From: Lachnospiraceae bacterium KH1T2
GTDB taxonomy: Bacteria; Bacillota; Clostridia; Lachnospirales; Lachnospiraceae
Assembly (NCBI GenBank): GCA_900114405.1
Contig: FOSY01000001.1
Location: forward strand, 124,001 to 188,000
Length of the DNA: 64,000 bases
Direction of reading: 5' to 3'
Below, piece by piece: positions 1 to 9,165 of the stretch (within the stretch, counting starts at the first letter, position 1; every line of letters starts with the position of its first letter). A program made the translations under genes and the position numbers. The notes under the pieces were generated by a model that had not been told where the DNA came from, did not search any database, and worked only from the letters and a program-made list of their open reading frames with translations.

Positions 1-556
1 CATGTATCTGCAAAAGCTGAATGATTTTGCCGCTGCAACGCCTATTTTGTGCGGTTTTCAAAGCATTGTTATAAACTAGCATTGTTTTATGGATACTTAA
101 TTTTTTATTAAGTGACTTTATCTTTATTTTAGAGGACGTTCATTTCTCAGTCATAATTCATTGCTATTATAATTACATCAAAACAAGATATTACTTGTTT
201 TGAACTCCTAAAAGCTTACAAGTAGCTTATAGATATTTTCCCCTTCTGTTGACTTGAGTAAGTCAACAAATACTCTCCTTAATGAAACGAGCAGATCCTC
301 CAGTCTGCTCGTTTCGCCTTTTAAATAACTTTTTCCATAATTTGGGTGATTTTGCCTGCTGATAGCCATACATCTACGCCTGTGGATTCATTACGTTCAT
401 GCTCTGCAGTCGATGTACATTGAATTTGTAATCATGTGTACAGTATTTAGTAGACAATAATCTTACATTTTTAAGTATTATTTATGCTGCATAAATAATT
501 ATATGATTTATAATTATATTGTATTGCTTTAATACAATGCATAACTACTATAATAG
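1..556. other. non-coding region with hairpins
   Basis: No convincing gene is seen here. A 24-codon frame open from the left edge (2-76) could be the end of a gene outside the window, but I do not recognise it. There is a perfect 10-bp hairpin at 178-203, a 9-bp hairpin at 247-268 and a 12-bp hairpin at 284-315. A TATAAT at 549-554 could be a -10 element for the gene downstream, but its -35 (TTGCTT, 19-nt spacer) is poor. Confidence 0.4.
284..315. terminator. candidate terminator hairpin
   Basis: A perfect 12-bp stem (GAAACGAGCAGA and its complement) closes an 8-nt loop and is followed by GCCTTTTAAA. It may end a transcript entering from beyond the left edge. No gene upstream is visible to confirm this. 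Confidence 0.4.
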
Positions 557-768
557 GTGTATTGACACGTTCTAAATCAAACTAATGTCATATCTCGAAA
601 TCGCCAACATAAGGCTCATTCGAGCTATGACATAAGTTTAATTATGAATGTGTCAAAACACTGTGTATTGACACGTTCTAAATTAAACTAATGCCCTATC
701 TTGAAATCGCCAACATAAGGCTCATTCGAGCTATGACATAAGTTTAATTATGAATGTGTCAAAACACC
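557..768. repeat. two tandem 106-bp hairpin units
   Basis: Two near-identical 106-bp units abut (557-662 and 663-768). Each holds a 38-bp imperfect inverted repeat: arms 562-599/619-656 and 668-705/725-762, with an identical 19-nt loop. Each left arm begins with TTGACA. The second copy ends just before the ribosome binding site of the DUF975 gene, so the units sit in its promoter or leader. They could be MITE-like elements or structured regulatory RNA. There is no coding capacity. Confidence 0.75.
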
Positions 769-783
769 AGGAGGAGAAATATC

Positions 784-1467
784 ATGTGGTCAATCGGAGA
801 AATTAAAAAGCAAGGGAAAATGGCTTTCAAAGCCAATTATTGGAAAAGTGTGATAGTTGCATTTTTGTCTACATTACTTATTGGTGGTACAGGCACAGCA
901 TCCTATAATACTGTAAAAAGTAAACTCTCGAATGTAGCCATTACACTTACTCCAGCCGAATTACTTACTATACTAATAGCTTTGCTTGCTTTGCTCTTCA
1001 TCATATCCGTAGTGAGTATTCTATTGCAAATTTTTGTGTTCAATCCACTTAATGTTGGATGTCACAACTTTTTCAAGGAAAATGTAAAAACAAATTCAGC
1101 TGATCTGTCTGAGATTACTTTAGGTTTTAAGAATTATGGAAAGACATTTGTTACATTATTTTTAAGAGATCTGTTTATATTTCTTTGGTCACTACTTTTC
1201 ATAATCCCTGGATTAATAAAGTCCTATTCCTACAGAATGGTTCCTTATATAATCGCTGATGAACCTGAACTTTCATCATCAGAAGTCATTTCCAGATCCA
1301 GAGAAATGATGAATGGTCATAAATTCCATACTTTCTTATATGACCTTTCATTTATAGGTTGGATCATTTTATCATGCATAACTGCAGGCATCGTGGGAAT
1401 ATTCTGGGTAAATCCATACATACTTAACTCAGATGCTGCACTTTATCTTGAATTAAAAAATAAATAA
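784..1467 (+). CDS. DUF975 family integral membrane protein
   Basis: This is a 227-residue polytopic membrane protein with about five or six hydrophobic segments. The opening residues (IKKQGKMAFKANYWKSV) fit DUF975, a Firmicute membrane family of unknown biochemical role. I chose the ATG at 784 because AGGAGG lies 8 nt upstream; an in-frame upstream start at 754 falls inside the repeat unit and has no ribosome binding site. The gene is monocistronic, preceded by the tandem hairpin units and followed by a bidirectional terminator. Function unknown. Confidence 0.8.
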   Translation: MWSIGEIKKQGKMAFKANYWKSVIVAFLSTLLIGGTGTASYNTVKSKLSNVAITLTPAELLTILIALLALLFIISVVSILLQIFVFNPLNVGCHNFFKENVKTNSADLSEITLGFKNYGKTFVTLFLRDLFIFLWSLLFIIPGLIKSYSYRMVPYIIADEPELSSSEVISRSREMMNGHKFHTFLYDLSFIGWIILSCITAGIVGIFWVNPYILNSDAALYLELKNK

Positions 1468-1476
1468 AATACATGT

Positions 1477-1514
1477 AAAAAAGGTGCTTCCATTCACGCG
1501 GAAGCACCTTTTTT
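1477..1514. terminator. bidirectional terminator
   Basis: A 15-bp perfect stem (AAAAAAGGTGCTTCC and complement) closes an 8-nt loop and carries A and T tracts on both sides. It separates the convergent DUF975 gene and gmd. Confidence 0.9.
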
Positions 1515-1516
1515 AA

Positions 1517-2608
1517 TTACTTAACAAGTCCCTTTTCAAGAGCCTCAACCTTATACAGATCTACGAATTCTTCTGCTCTTTCACGAGCAACCTTCTTCAT
1601 ATCACTGTCAACCATGATCTTAACAAGCTCTTCAAATGTTGTCTTTGCAGGATTCCATCCAAGCTCTGTCTTAGCCTTTGTAGGATCACCCCAAAGGTTA
1701 ACAACGTCTGTCGGACGGTAGAAATCAGGGCTGACCTCTACAAGAACCTCGCCTGTAGCCTTGTCATATCCCTTTTCATCAACGCCTTCACCCTTGAACT
1801 CAAGCTCGATGCCTGCATAATGGAAGGCGAGCTGGCAGAACTCACGAACGCTGTGCTGCACACCTGTAGCAATAACAAAGTCCTGCGGCTTCTCCTGCTG
1901 AAGTATAAGCCACATGCACTCTACGTAGTCCTTAGCATAGCCCCAGTCACGAAGTGATGAAAGATTACCAAGGTAAAGCTTCTTCTGCTTGCCCTGCTTG
2001 ATACGTGCAGCTGCAAGAGTGATCTTACGTGTTACAAATGTTTCTCCACGTCTTTCAGACTCATGATTGAAAAGAATACCTGAGCAGCAGTACATATTAT
2101 AAGCGTCACGATATTCACGAATGATCCAGTAACCATAAAGCTTAGCTACAGCATATGGGCTATATGGGTGGAACGGAGTCTTCTCATTCTGAGGAACTTC
2201 CTCAACCTTTCCATAAAGCTCACTTGTAGATGCCTGATAAATACGGCATGTCTTTTCAAGACCTGCCATACGAACTGCTTCAAGAATTCTAAGAACTCCT
2301 GTTGCATCGCAATTTGCCGTATACTCAGGAACATCAAAACTTACCTGAACATGGCTCTGTGCTGCAAGATTGTAAATCTCGTCAGGCTTGATCTGGAAAA
2401 TAATCTTATTCAAGCCCATTGAATCGCTCATATCGCCATAGTGAAGATGAAAATGCTCGTTGTCCTCCAAATGTGCGATACGTTCTCTGAAATCTACACT
2501 TGATCTACGAATAATACCGTGAACTTCATATCCCTTTTCAAGAAGAAACTCTGAAAGATATGAACCATCCTGACCGGTAACGCCTGTGATAAGTGCTACT
2601 TTACTCAT
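1517..2608 (-). CDS. gmd: GDP-mannose 4,6-dehydratase
   Basis: Converts GDP-D-mannose to GDP-4-keto-6-deoxy-D-mannose, the precursor of GDP-fucose, GDP-rhamnose and related sugars for surface glycans; a cytosolic SDR-family enzyme. The 363 residues match the family's usual length. The NAD(P)-binding motif [10 protein letters not shown] is at residues 9-18, the Ser/Thr-rich catalytic stretch near 127-129 and the YxxxK pair at Tyr152/Lys156. The usual partner (GDP-fucose synthase or reductase) is not in the window, so the final sugar is unknown. It lies 102 nt after a GH32 gene and may be read with it, although the functions are unrelated. Confidence 0.95.
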   Translation of the reverse strand: MSKVALITGVTGQDGSYLSEFLLEKGYEVHGIIRRSSVDFRERIAHLEDNEHFHLHYGDMSDSMGLNKIIFQIKPDEIYNLAAQSHVQVSFDVPEYTANCDATGVLRILEAVRMAGLEKTCRIYQASTSELYGKVEEVPQNEKTPFHPYSPYAVAKLYGYWIIREYRDAYNMYCCSGILFNHESERRGETFVTRKITLAAARIKQGKQKKLYLGNLSSLRDWGYAKDYVECMWLILQQEKPQDFVIATGVQHSVREFCQLAFHYAGIELEFKGEGVDEKGYDKATGEVLVEVSPDFYRPTDVVNLWGDPTKAKTELGWNPAKTTFEELVKIMVDSDMKKVARERAEEFVDLYKVEALEKGLVK

Positions 2609-2710
2609 TTATTTTTAACCCTTTCAAATCAAATTTAATAGCCCAAAAAGGCACAATACTGAAATATATTAAATCATTTTGAAAAAAAAGTCTAGTGTTT
2701 TAGTACTGCT

Positions 2711-4156
2711 TTAATATTTAAGGCAGTATTCACTTTTTATCGAATTAAACTCAACCTTCACTGTATCTTTTCCGCCCTTAAATATAAAGTGATCAGCCGT
2801 TAACGGAGTTTCGTACAATGTTCCCGTGAGAGCCTGATAGCCACCATTAACAAATATCTCAAAAGAATACTTATCCAGCAAAAGTCTTAATTCCAGCTTA
2901 TCTTCTGCATTAGTGAGTATCTCTCTGTAGTCACATATAGATGCACATCTTCCGGCATGACTTCTGTTAAGTATCAGATGTCTGTCGCTGCTTCGATATT
3001 CTATCGAAGTATAAATATCGCCTTCTGCTGCAAATTTAAGACAAAAATCTTCATTAGCTGATGCGGTGACTGTCATATCAGCAACTCTTCCTCGTATCTC
3101 TTCCTTTTCAGTTTCTGTCTCAGCCAAAAATTCCTTTTCAACAGTTCTTTCATATAAAGAAGCGATCTCATCAATCGGCTTCTGATAAACATGACCACTT
3201 TTAAGCGTAAGTTCTCTCGGGAATGTCATCTGTCCAAACCATTTATTACTATCAGGGCACGTTCCGCCTGACTCCGGTGCCTGCATCCACGCTGTGACAA
3301 TACGTCGTCCATCTTTAGTCAATGTTGACTGCGGAGCATAGAAATCAAATCCAAGATCCATCGCCTGAATATTTTTACCTTCTTCTTTCACACAGAAAAG
3401 AGTACAGTTTCCATTACGGAAAAGCGGTGATGTATTTCTCATGTTCATCGCAGAGAACGAGATCACTCTCTTTCCATCAAGTTCAAACATATCAGGGCAC
3501 TCCCACATATCACCGAATGATCCGTCATTGTGAAGAAGTTCTTTTGAGTATGTCCACTTCAATGCATCCTCTGATTCAAAAAGAAGCACACTTCCAAGTC
3601 CATCTTTCATTCTGACAGCCGCGACACAGTAATATTTTCCATCCTCATACCAAATCTTCGGGTCGCGGAAATCTTCTGCATATGAGCCTTCAGGGAGATC
3701 TTTACCAGTAAGTACAGGGTTATTTTCATATCTTACATAATCAATACCATCACCAAATGCCATACACTGAGTTTCTTCTCTGAAATGCTCTCCATTTTCT
3801 TTATCAAACTCATTATGAGCCGTGTACATCACAAGGTGTCTGCCATCTTTATATGTCATAGCACTTCCGGAAAAACAGCCTGTTTCATATGGCATATCAG
3901 GTGCCATTGCAGCCGGTTCTGCTTTCCATTTAAGTAAGTCCTCTGAAGTCCAGTGTCCCCAATGCATAGCATCCCATCGTGTACTATATGGATTATATTG
4001 ATAAAAAAGATGATACTTTCCGTTATAGAACGAAAAGCCATTCGGATCATTAAGCCAGCCTACAGCCGGTGAAAGATGATATACAGGTCTCTCTTCATCT
4101 GATATCTTTTTTACATTTTCTTTTTCATAACTACGTGCCTTTTCAAGTAATGTCAT
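2711..4156 (-). CDS. GH32 beta-fructosidase / sucrose-6-phosphate hydrolase
   Basis: A glycoside hydrolase of family 32 that cleaves sucrose, sucrose-6-phosphate or short fructans. The WLNDPNG motif holds the nucleophile Asp37, the FRDP motif the transition-state Asp165, and MWECPD the acid/base Glu219. The five-blade catalytic domain is followed by a C-terminal beta-sandwich (about residues 340-481). There is no signal peptide, so it acts in the cytosol on an imported substrate. No sucrose PTS or fructokinase is adjacent, so sucrose versus sucrose-6-phosphate cannot be decided. It is 40 nt downstream of the TRIC-like gene. Confidence 0.93.
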   Translation of the reverse strand: MTLLEKARSYEKENVKKISDEERPVYHLSPAVGWLNDPNGFSFYNGKYHLFYQYNPYSTRWDAMHWGHWTSEDLLKWKAEPAAMAPDMPYETGCFSGSAMTYKDGRHLVMYTAHNEFDKENGEHFREETQCMAFGDGIDYVRYENNPVLTGKDLPEGSYAEDFRDPKIWYEDGKYYCVAAVRMKDGLGSVLLFESEDALKWTYSKELLHNDGSFGDMWECPDMFELDGKRVISFSAMNMRNTSPLFRNGNCTLFCVKEEGKNIQAMDLGFDFYAPQSTLTKDGRRIVTAWMQAPESGGTCPDSNKWFGQMTFPRELTLKSGHVYQKPIDEIASLYERTVEKEFLAETETEKEEIRGRVADMTVTASANEDFCLKFAAEGDIYTSIEYRSSDRHLILNRSHAGRCASICDYREILTNAEDKLELRLLLDKYSFEIFVNGGYQALTGTLYETPLTADHFIFKGGKDTVKVEFNSIKSEYCLKY

Positions 4157-4196
4157 TTTATAATTCCCCTTAGCCTATAAACTTTTTATATCTATA

Positions 4197-4850
4197 TTAA
4201 AGTGCCTTCGGCAGATTCCATTTATAATGCCCTGCCAATGCTCTAAATACCAAAGTGAGTAAAAATCCCGTCATGATAGCGAGCGACATCTCATATCTTC
4301 CAACTACGACTATCGCCATACCTATCGCACCGACCATCGATGCACATGCATAAACATGCTTTACAAATATATCAGGGGTACGATTTGCGAAAAGGTCTCT
4401 CAGCAAGCCGCCTCCCACACCTGTTATCACTCCAAGGAATACCATAAGAAAGATTCTGTGATGAGTCTTAACATTTAATCCGGCATTCACTCCATCCACT
4501 GTAAAAGCTGCAAGTCCCAATGCATCTGACCAAAATAAAAACTTTTCATAGATCAGGCGAAACTTAGGTGGTAAATGCGTATGTTTCCTATTTTGGAAAG
4601 CTATCGTCAAAAATACAATATTAGCTGTGGCTGCTGCCATAAAAACAAATACAGGCTTGTGAAACATCACCGGCGGAGTGTCGCCTATTATCACATCTCG
4701 CATAAGACCGCCGCCCGTGGCAGTTACAACTGCCAAGATATTTACACCAAATATATCCATTCGCTTCCTGACTGCTACCATTGCACCCGATACAGCAAAT
4801 GCTATTGTTCCTAAAATGTCCATTATTAAAATAAATTCCGTGGAGCTCAT
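4197..4850 (-). CDS. TRIC/UPF0126 family membrane protein
   Basis: A 217-residue membrane protein with two tandem UPF0126 repeats of three helices each. Both repeats carry the glycine-rich signature GGGLMRD / GGGLLRD. Family members are described as trimeric intracellular cation channels, and some have been linked to glycine transport. The substrate here is unknown. I prefer the ATG at 4850 to a GTG one codon upstream. It follows the diguanylate cyclase by 18 nt and probably shares its transcript. Confidence 0.85.
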   Translation of the reverse strand: MSSTEFILIMDILGTIAFAVSGAMVAVRKRMDIFGVNILAVVTATGGGLMRDVIIGDTPPVMFHKPVFVFMAAATANIVFLTIAFQNRKHTHLPPKFRLIYEKFLFWSDALGLAAFTVDGVNAGLNVKTHHRIFLMVFLGVITGVGGGLLRDLFANRTPDIFVKHVYACASMVGAIGMAIVVVGRYEMSLAIMTGFLLTLVFRALAGHYKWNLPKAL

Positions 4851-4868
4851 CACTACTTACCTACTTCG

Positions 4869-5954
4869 TTAAAATTTATATACGACCTTATTCTTGCCTG
4901 AATTCTTTCCATGATATAGCTTTTTATCCACATCATACATCATTGCTTTTAAGTCAAGTCGCGGATCGTAAGCTGTCACACCTATCGTAACAGTTACAGA
5001 TACCTTATTTACCCCTCTATGATCAATTACCTTATTCTCAATCTCAAGTCTTATTCTTTCCGCTGCCGAAACCGCCTTTACTTCGTCTGACCTCATGAGT
5101 ACGAGTATCTCTTCTCCACCCCATCTGAATGCTTTATCGTTCTTCTCAACATTAGAAGAAACCACATCAGCTACTGTCTTCAGCACCTCATCTCCGCAGG
5201 CATGCCCGTAAGTATCATTCACCTGCTTAAAATCATCTATATCAAACATCATAATGCAGAAAGGCTTCGAAAACTTACTTGCCTCATCATAGGCTTCTTT
5301 AAGGTATGCATTCATTTTTCTTCGAGTCAGAAGATGCGTGAGCGGATCATTATATACATACTTTTCCAGCTCTTCTACCAGAAATTTACCACCCATATAT
5401 GTGATCACATTTATGCACGCCATCGTAAGAATGATACAGGCTATGCGAAATACAATATTCGCCAAAAAGTAATCGTCCCTTACCGGAAGCAGGTACTCTC
5501 CCCTTAAAATCCATGATATCAAGGTTGATAGCGTAAGACCCACCGATGTAAACCCGACAAGTTTTATGTCAAAGAAAAAAGCCTCTCCAAGTGTAAACAA
5601 GAGGCAAAATGCCCAAAGATCTCTAAAAGGGCACATATAAGAAATAAAATTCCACTGAATTATGGCTATCAACGCCATAGTGTATTTACCGCTTATCAGC
5701 TTTTTCTTTTTTACAAGTCCATTCCTGTCAAATCCTGTTTTTATAAAAAAGATACCCACTATCAAAAAAGAAAGATCAAGCAGGTCAAACGCTGTAAGCA
5801 CCGGCACATTTATATCTATGTATAATTTTCTATAATTCAGATACGTTATTATAACGCTGGCAGCAATACACGAAAACGGTACTATCAACATAATTATCTT
5901 GTATACACGCTTTGTATAAGCATCAAGTACAGTCAGATCCCTATCCATGGTCAT
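4869..5954 (-). CDS. membrane-bound diguanylate cyclase (GGDEF)
   Basis: Makes cyclic di-GMP from two GTP. Residues 1-195 hold about six transmembrane helices, probably a sensor. The GGDEF domain begins at YNDPLTHLLTRRKM (201), with the metal-binding FDIDDF near 237-242 and the active loop GGEEI at 279-283, a permitted variant. No RxxD inhibitory site is visible five residues upstream of the loop, so feedback control through the I-site is unlikely. It is first of four same-strand genes. An inverted repeat TTAACAAC/GTTGTTAA (6003-6042) upstream might bind a regulator. Confidence 0.92.
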   Translation of the reverse strand: MTMDRDLTVLDAYTKRVYKIIMLIVPFSCIAASVIITYLNYRKLYIDINVPVLTAFDLLDLSFLIVGIFFIKTGFDRNGLVKKKKLISGKYTMALIAIIQWNFISYMCPFRDLWAFCLLFTLGEAFFFDIKLVGFTSVGLTLSTLISWILRGEYLLPVRDDYFLANIVFRIACIILTMACINVITYMGGKFLVEELEKYVYNDPLTHLLTRRKMNAYLKEAYDEASKFSKPFCIMMFDIDDFKQVNDTYGHACGDEVLKTVADVVSSNVEKNDKAFRWGGEEILVLMRSDEVKAVSAAERIRLEIENKVIDHRGVNKVSVTVTIGVTAYDPRLDLKAMMYDVDKKLYHGKNSGKNKVVYKF

Positions 5955-6274
5955 GCACCTTTCCCTATAAATATCATTGACTTTACATGATTGCTTTTTA
6001 TATTAACAACCGTAAAGACTCTCCCCTCTTCACAGTTGTTAATTATACTAATTGAAAATACAGATGTCGATATTAAATTAAAAGAAGCATGACATTTTTT
6101 GCCATGCTTCTTTAGTGCTCATATAGATTTTTGTAGCAAAGCTTCAAAAATCCCGCAAACAAGCCATTTAAATGCAGCTGCGCTGCGGGCTTGTTTGCCG
6201 CTTGTTTTTTTGCTTTCAGACGGAACCCGCAGTAAATGCGTGTTCCTGTAATTTACGTACAAGAATTCATACTT
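5955..6274. other. intergenic region with stacked inverted repeats
   Basis: No gene is seen. Besides the terminator at 6081-6113 there is an 11-bp inverted repeat at 6155-6198 (GCAAACAAGCC and complement) enclosing a second GCAGC/GCTGC palindrome, then a small hairpin near 6224-6246. The strand facing the gene cluster could form a compound structured 3' region. A repeated palindromic element is also possible. Confidence 0.4.
6081..6113 (-). terminator. terminator of the biosynthetic operon
   Basis: An 11-bp stem (AAAGAAGCATG and complement) around an 11-nt loop is followed on the minus strand by TTTTAATTT. It lies 160 nt past the last gene of the cluster. Confidence 0.7.
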
Positions 6275-6541
6275 TTATGCTGATTCATTGATTTTCCTGT
6301 AGACCTTTTCTGCAAGGATATTTATTGAAATAGGCTCTGCCAGTTTCATTTCCTCGGTAAGCTCTATACCATAGCTTTCTTCACATGTTAGAAATAGCTG
6401 AACGATCGATATACTGTTAATCCCCAAATCTTCTACAAAAAGATCATCATCTGATATTTCTGAAATATTTTCATCCACCACTTCATTAAGTGTATCCCGG
6501 ATCTTCTTAGTGATATCCTCTAATCCTACTACTGCATTCAT
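6275..6541 (-). CDS. free-standing acyl carrier protein (cluster CP-3)
   Basis: An 88-residue carrier protein. The motif DLGINSISI presents Ser43 for the 4'-phosphopantetheine arm, and the surrounding four-helix pattern is normal. It is the last gene of the cluster and overlaps the upstream ANL ligase by ATGA, so the two are translationally coupled. The ligase probably loads this carrier. It is distinct in sequence from the two other carriers of the cluster. The acyl group carried is unknown. Confidence 0.88.
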   Translation of the reverse strand: MNAVVGLEDITKKIRDTLNEVVDENISEISDDDLFVEDLGINSISIVQLFLTCEESYGIELTEEMKLAEPISINILAEKVYRKINESA

Positions 6542-8103
6542 ACTGCTTTCCTCTCTTTCTTTACCGGCAGCTTCCTTACTGCATCTGCATTGGTGTTATA
6601 AAATTCCTTAATATAAAATCTTGCCGTCTCGCCTTTGCTTGTCACAGGCATTACTTTATCCGTAACGTAAACATTAGCCAGCCGTTTGTTCAGTGGAAGT
6701 TTTAAATTTGCCTCTACTATCTTTTCAAATATCGTTGTATCCTCAAAATCATCGCTTTCACTGCTGCTTATAAATAAAGTCGGGCGATCATCTATGCCTA
6801 CCGTAACAAACTGTGATACCATTCCTTCAAGAAATGAAAAATGCGAATCTAACTCCTCCGGGTATATATTTTCTCCATTATCACTGATTATCACACCCTT
6901 ATGCCTTCCCTTGAAATAAAGCCTTCCTGAATGTATTTCAGCCATATCACCACTTCTGAAGTATTCTTTTGGATTTCTGAATATTTCCTTACCTCTGTTA
7001 AGTGTTGACGAATACATCGATTTTCCATTAACTGCAAGTTCACCGTAGCCTTCACTCTTTTCCTCGCCCGTTTCAGGGTCTATTACTACAGCCGAATGGT
7101 TATTGTAAAATACTCCAACGTAATCCAAAGAAGGATCATCTGCGATAGCTCCCATTGTGACAAATGAAGTCTCTGTCATCCCCCAGCCATTTACTATATA
7201 TATTCCGGTATCTATAAGTTTCTTTGCAGTCGCAGCATCAAGCCTTGCACCGGAGCTGCATCCAAATGTGAGTTTTTCGCCCAAAAGTTTCTTCATTGCT
7301 TCTGGTTTACTGCTTCCAAAACGTTTATTTGCTATGCTGAGTATACCTTTCCATATGGCCGGAACAGAGCACAGAAACCATATGCCTCTATCTCTGCAAG
7401 TATCGATTATCCCGAAAATTCCGGGTTTTTGCGGCATCACGATTGGATAGCCTGCTGTAATAAATGCAAGCGTAACGCCGAAGCCAAGGCAATGTCTTAG
7501 CGGCAGGGTAAGGAGCATGGGATTTGCCTGCACTCCGCCTTCATTCCTCGTTCCTACTATTCCCTCATCATGCAGCAGACACTTTGACACATTTAAGCAC
7601 TGTGCATATATAGCATCTGCATAAAACACATAAACTTTTGCTCTGCCCGTAGTACCTGAAGTACAGAATGCTATCCTTGACTCCCATGAAACTTCCTTTA
7701 TTTCTCCAGCTTCAGCTTTCTCAAGCTCTTCCATAGTGACATTTACAAGCCCGGTATGATCTTCTGCCTTATCTGTAATAATGGCTCTCATATCTGCCTG
7801 CATGCGAAATGCCTCCACCTGCTCTTTACTAGCATTCGCATCGATCAAAAGCACAGGATAGCCTATCTTCAAAAGGCCAAAAAATACCGCAAACCAAAGA
7901 TAGTGATTATCACTTTTAAGACCTATCCACTTTCCCTTTTCTATTGAAGAAAGTTTTTTTTCAAGCTCTGATGCAGCTGCATCAACCATGCCTGCATAGC
8001 CCTTTCCGTCTACTGTAAATTCCTCTCCTGATCTAAACCATGTAAGCAGCTTCTTACCTTTGAAATTTTCTATAGTTATCCTGTAAACTTCACTGAAATC
8101 CAT
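6538..8103 (-). CDS. ANL-superfamily adenylate-forming ligase
   Basis: Activates a carboxylic acid as an acyl-adenylate and transfers it to a thiol, most likely on the coupled carrier protein. At 521 residues it has the P-loop motif TSGTTGRAK (148-156), GWGMTETS of the core domain, a YFRSGD motif and the C-terminal catalytic Lys near 490 in SKGETARF. It is divergent from typical acyl-CoA ligases and I cannot assign a substrate. No transmembrane or fused carrier domain is present. The gap to the KAS III-like gene upstream is 16 nt and GGGAG precedes the ATG. Confidence 0.85.
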   Translation of the reverse strand: MDFSEVYRITIENFKGKKLLTWFRSGEEFTVDGKGYAGMVDAAASELEKKLSSIEKGKWIGLKSDNHYLWFAVFFGLLKIGYPVLLIDANASKEQVEAFRMQADMRAIITDKAEDHTGLVNVTMEELEKAEAGEIKEVSWESRIAFCTSGTTGRAKVYVFYADAIYAQCLNVSKCLLHDEGIVGTRNEGGVQANPMLLTLPLRHCLGFGVTLAFITAGYPIVMPQKPGIFGIIDTCRDRGIWFLCSVPAIWKGILSIANKRFGSSKPEAMKKLLGEKLTFGCSSGARLDAATAKKLIDTGIYIVNGWGMTETSFVTMGAIADDPSLDYVGVFYNNHSAVVIDPETGEEKSEGYGELAVNGKSMYSSTLNRGKEIFRNPKEYFRSGDMAEIHSGRLYFKGRHKGVIISDNGENIYPEELDSHFSFLEGMVSQFVTVGIDDRPTLFISSSESDDFEDTTIFEKIVEANLKLPLNKRLANVYVTDKVMPVTSKGETARFYIKEFYNTNADAVRKLPVKKERKAV

Positions 8104-8119
8104 ATCAGCTCTCCCAATA

Positions 8120-9154
8120 TTAAAATGTAATTGACATTATGCCTTCACTTATGCCTACTCCAACGCTTACTGCAAAGGTTTTATAACCTTTTTTCACCAT
8201 TCCATTCTCTATAGCTTCATATGCAGCTATCGGTATGTTGCTTGAACCCACATTTCCAAACTTATCCACGACCGATACCATCTTTTTCACATATTCTTCA
8301 GGCTCTCCTCCAAGCTGTTCTGCAAAAAGATCTGACATGTTATAGACTACCCACCTTGCGACCTGAGTAGGAATTATGCAATCTGCATCTGCAAAAGTCA
8401 TGCCAAAGATGTCCTTAAGTTTTGGAAGTATTCCTTTATATATTCCAAGCTGTCTATCTGCAATTCCTTTCGTAGTTCCAGGAACATACAGCTTATCAGC
8501 GTCATGCGGATACATAACTCCGCCTCCCCATACTACATTGTGATTCCATGAATCAGAGTAAGTATGAAAATAAGATTTTTCGATACCGCAGCCCTCTTCG
8601 TCAGAACCTCTAAGCAAAAATGCTCCTCCGCCATCTCCCAGCGAAAGCGCTACAGGTGCTCTTTCCATAAGCTCAGCTTTATTGTCATAGTCAAATTTAG
8701 TCCAGCGCGAAAAAGCTTCTCCAGACACGACAAGGACTGTTTCCGCCTTACCTGTCTTTATAAGGCTATCCGCCACATCCACTCCATTCAGAAAAGCATT
8801 GCAGGCATTTTTGATGTCAAAAACAAATGCATTACGTACATTCATCTTGTCAGCAACTACGTTTGCGGTTGCCGGCTCTGCAAAATCCTGCGTAACAGAG
8901 CAAAAAATAAGTGCATCTATTTCAGAAGGCTCAACTCCCGCAATATTTAGTGCATCTAAGCCTGCTTTTGCAGCTATATCAGAGCAGTATTCCCCCTCTG
9001 CTGCATAATGCCTCTGCGCGCATCCCGTAAGCATCTTAGTAAGTCCCATCTTTACACCGAATTTCTTAAATCCGCATCTTTCCTCAAGCTCTTCTGAGGT
9101 AACTATTCTTTGAGGCATATATCTGCCGACACTTAATATATGAGTTTTCTTCAT
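8120..9154 (-). CDS. KAS III (FabH)-like enzyme lacking the catalytic His
   Basis: A 344-residue thiolase-fold protein of the FabH type. The nucleophile Cys118 is in KNACNAF and the Asn of the triad is kept at 301 (GNVGSSNIP). The His that normally follows IP (as in PHQAN) is replaced by Thr263 (IPTQVA). Decarboxylative condensation relies on the His/Asn pair, so ordinary fatty-acid initiation is unlikely. It may transfer an acyl group to an O or N nucleophile, or condense without decarboxylation (inference). The start at 9154 is preceded by AAAGGA; upstream codons would overlap the carrier gene. The gap to that gene is 11 nt. Confidence 0.85.
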   Translation of the reverse strand: MKKTHILSVGRYMPQRIVTSEELEERCGFKKFGVKMGLTKMLTGCAQRHYAAEGEYCSDIAAKAGLDALNIAGVEPSEIDALIFCSVTQDFAEPATANVVADKMNVRNAFVFDIKNACNAFLNGVDVADSLIKTGKAETVLVVSGEAFSRWTKFDYDNKAELMERAPVALSLGDGGGAFLLRGSDEEGCGIEKSYFHTYSDSWNHNVVWGGGVMYPHDADKLYVPGTTKGIADRQLGIYKGILPKLKDIFGMTFADADCIIPTQVARWVVYNMSDLFAEQLGGEPEEYVKKMVSVVDKFGNVGSSNIPIAAYEAIENGMVKKGYKTFAVSVGVGISEGIMSITF

Positions 9155-9165
9155 AACTTTTCCTT

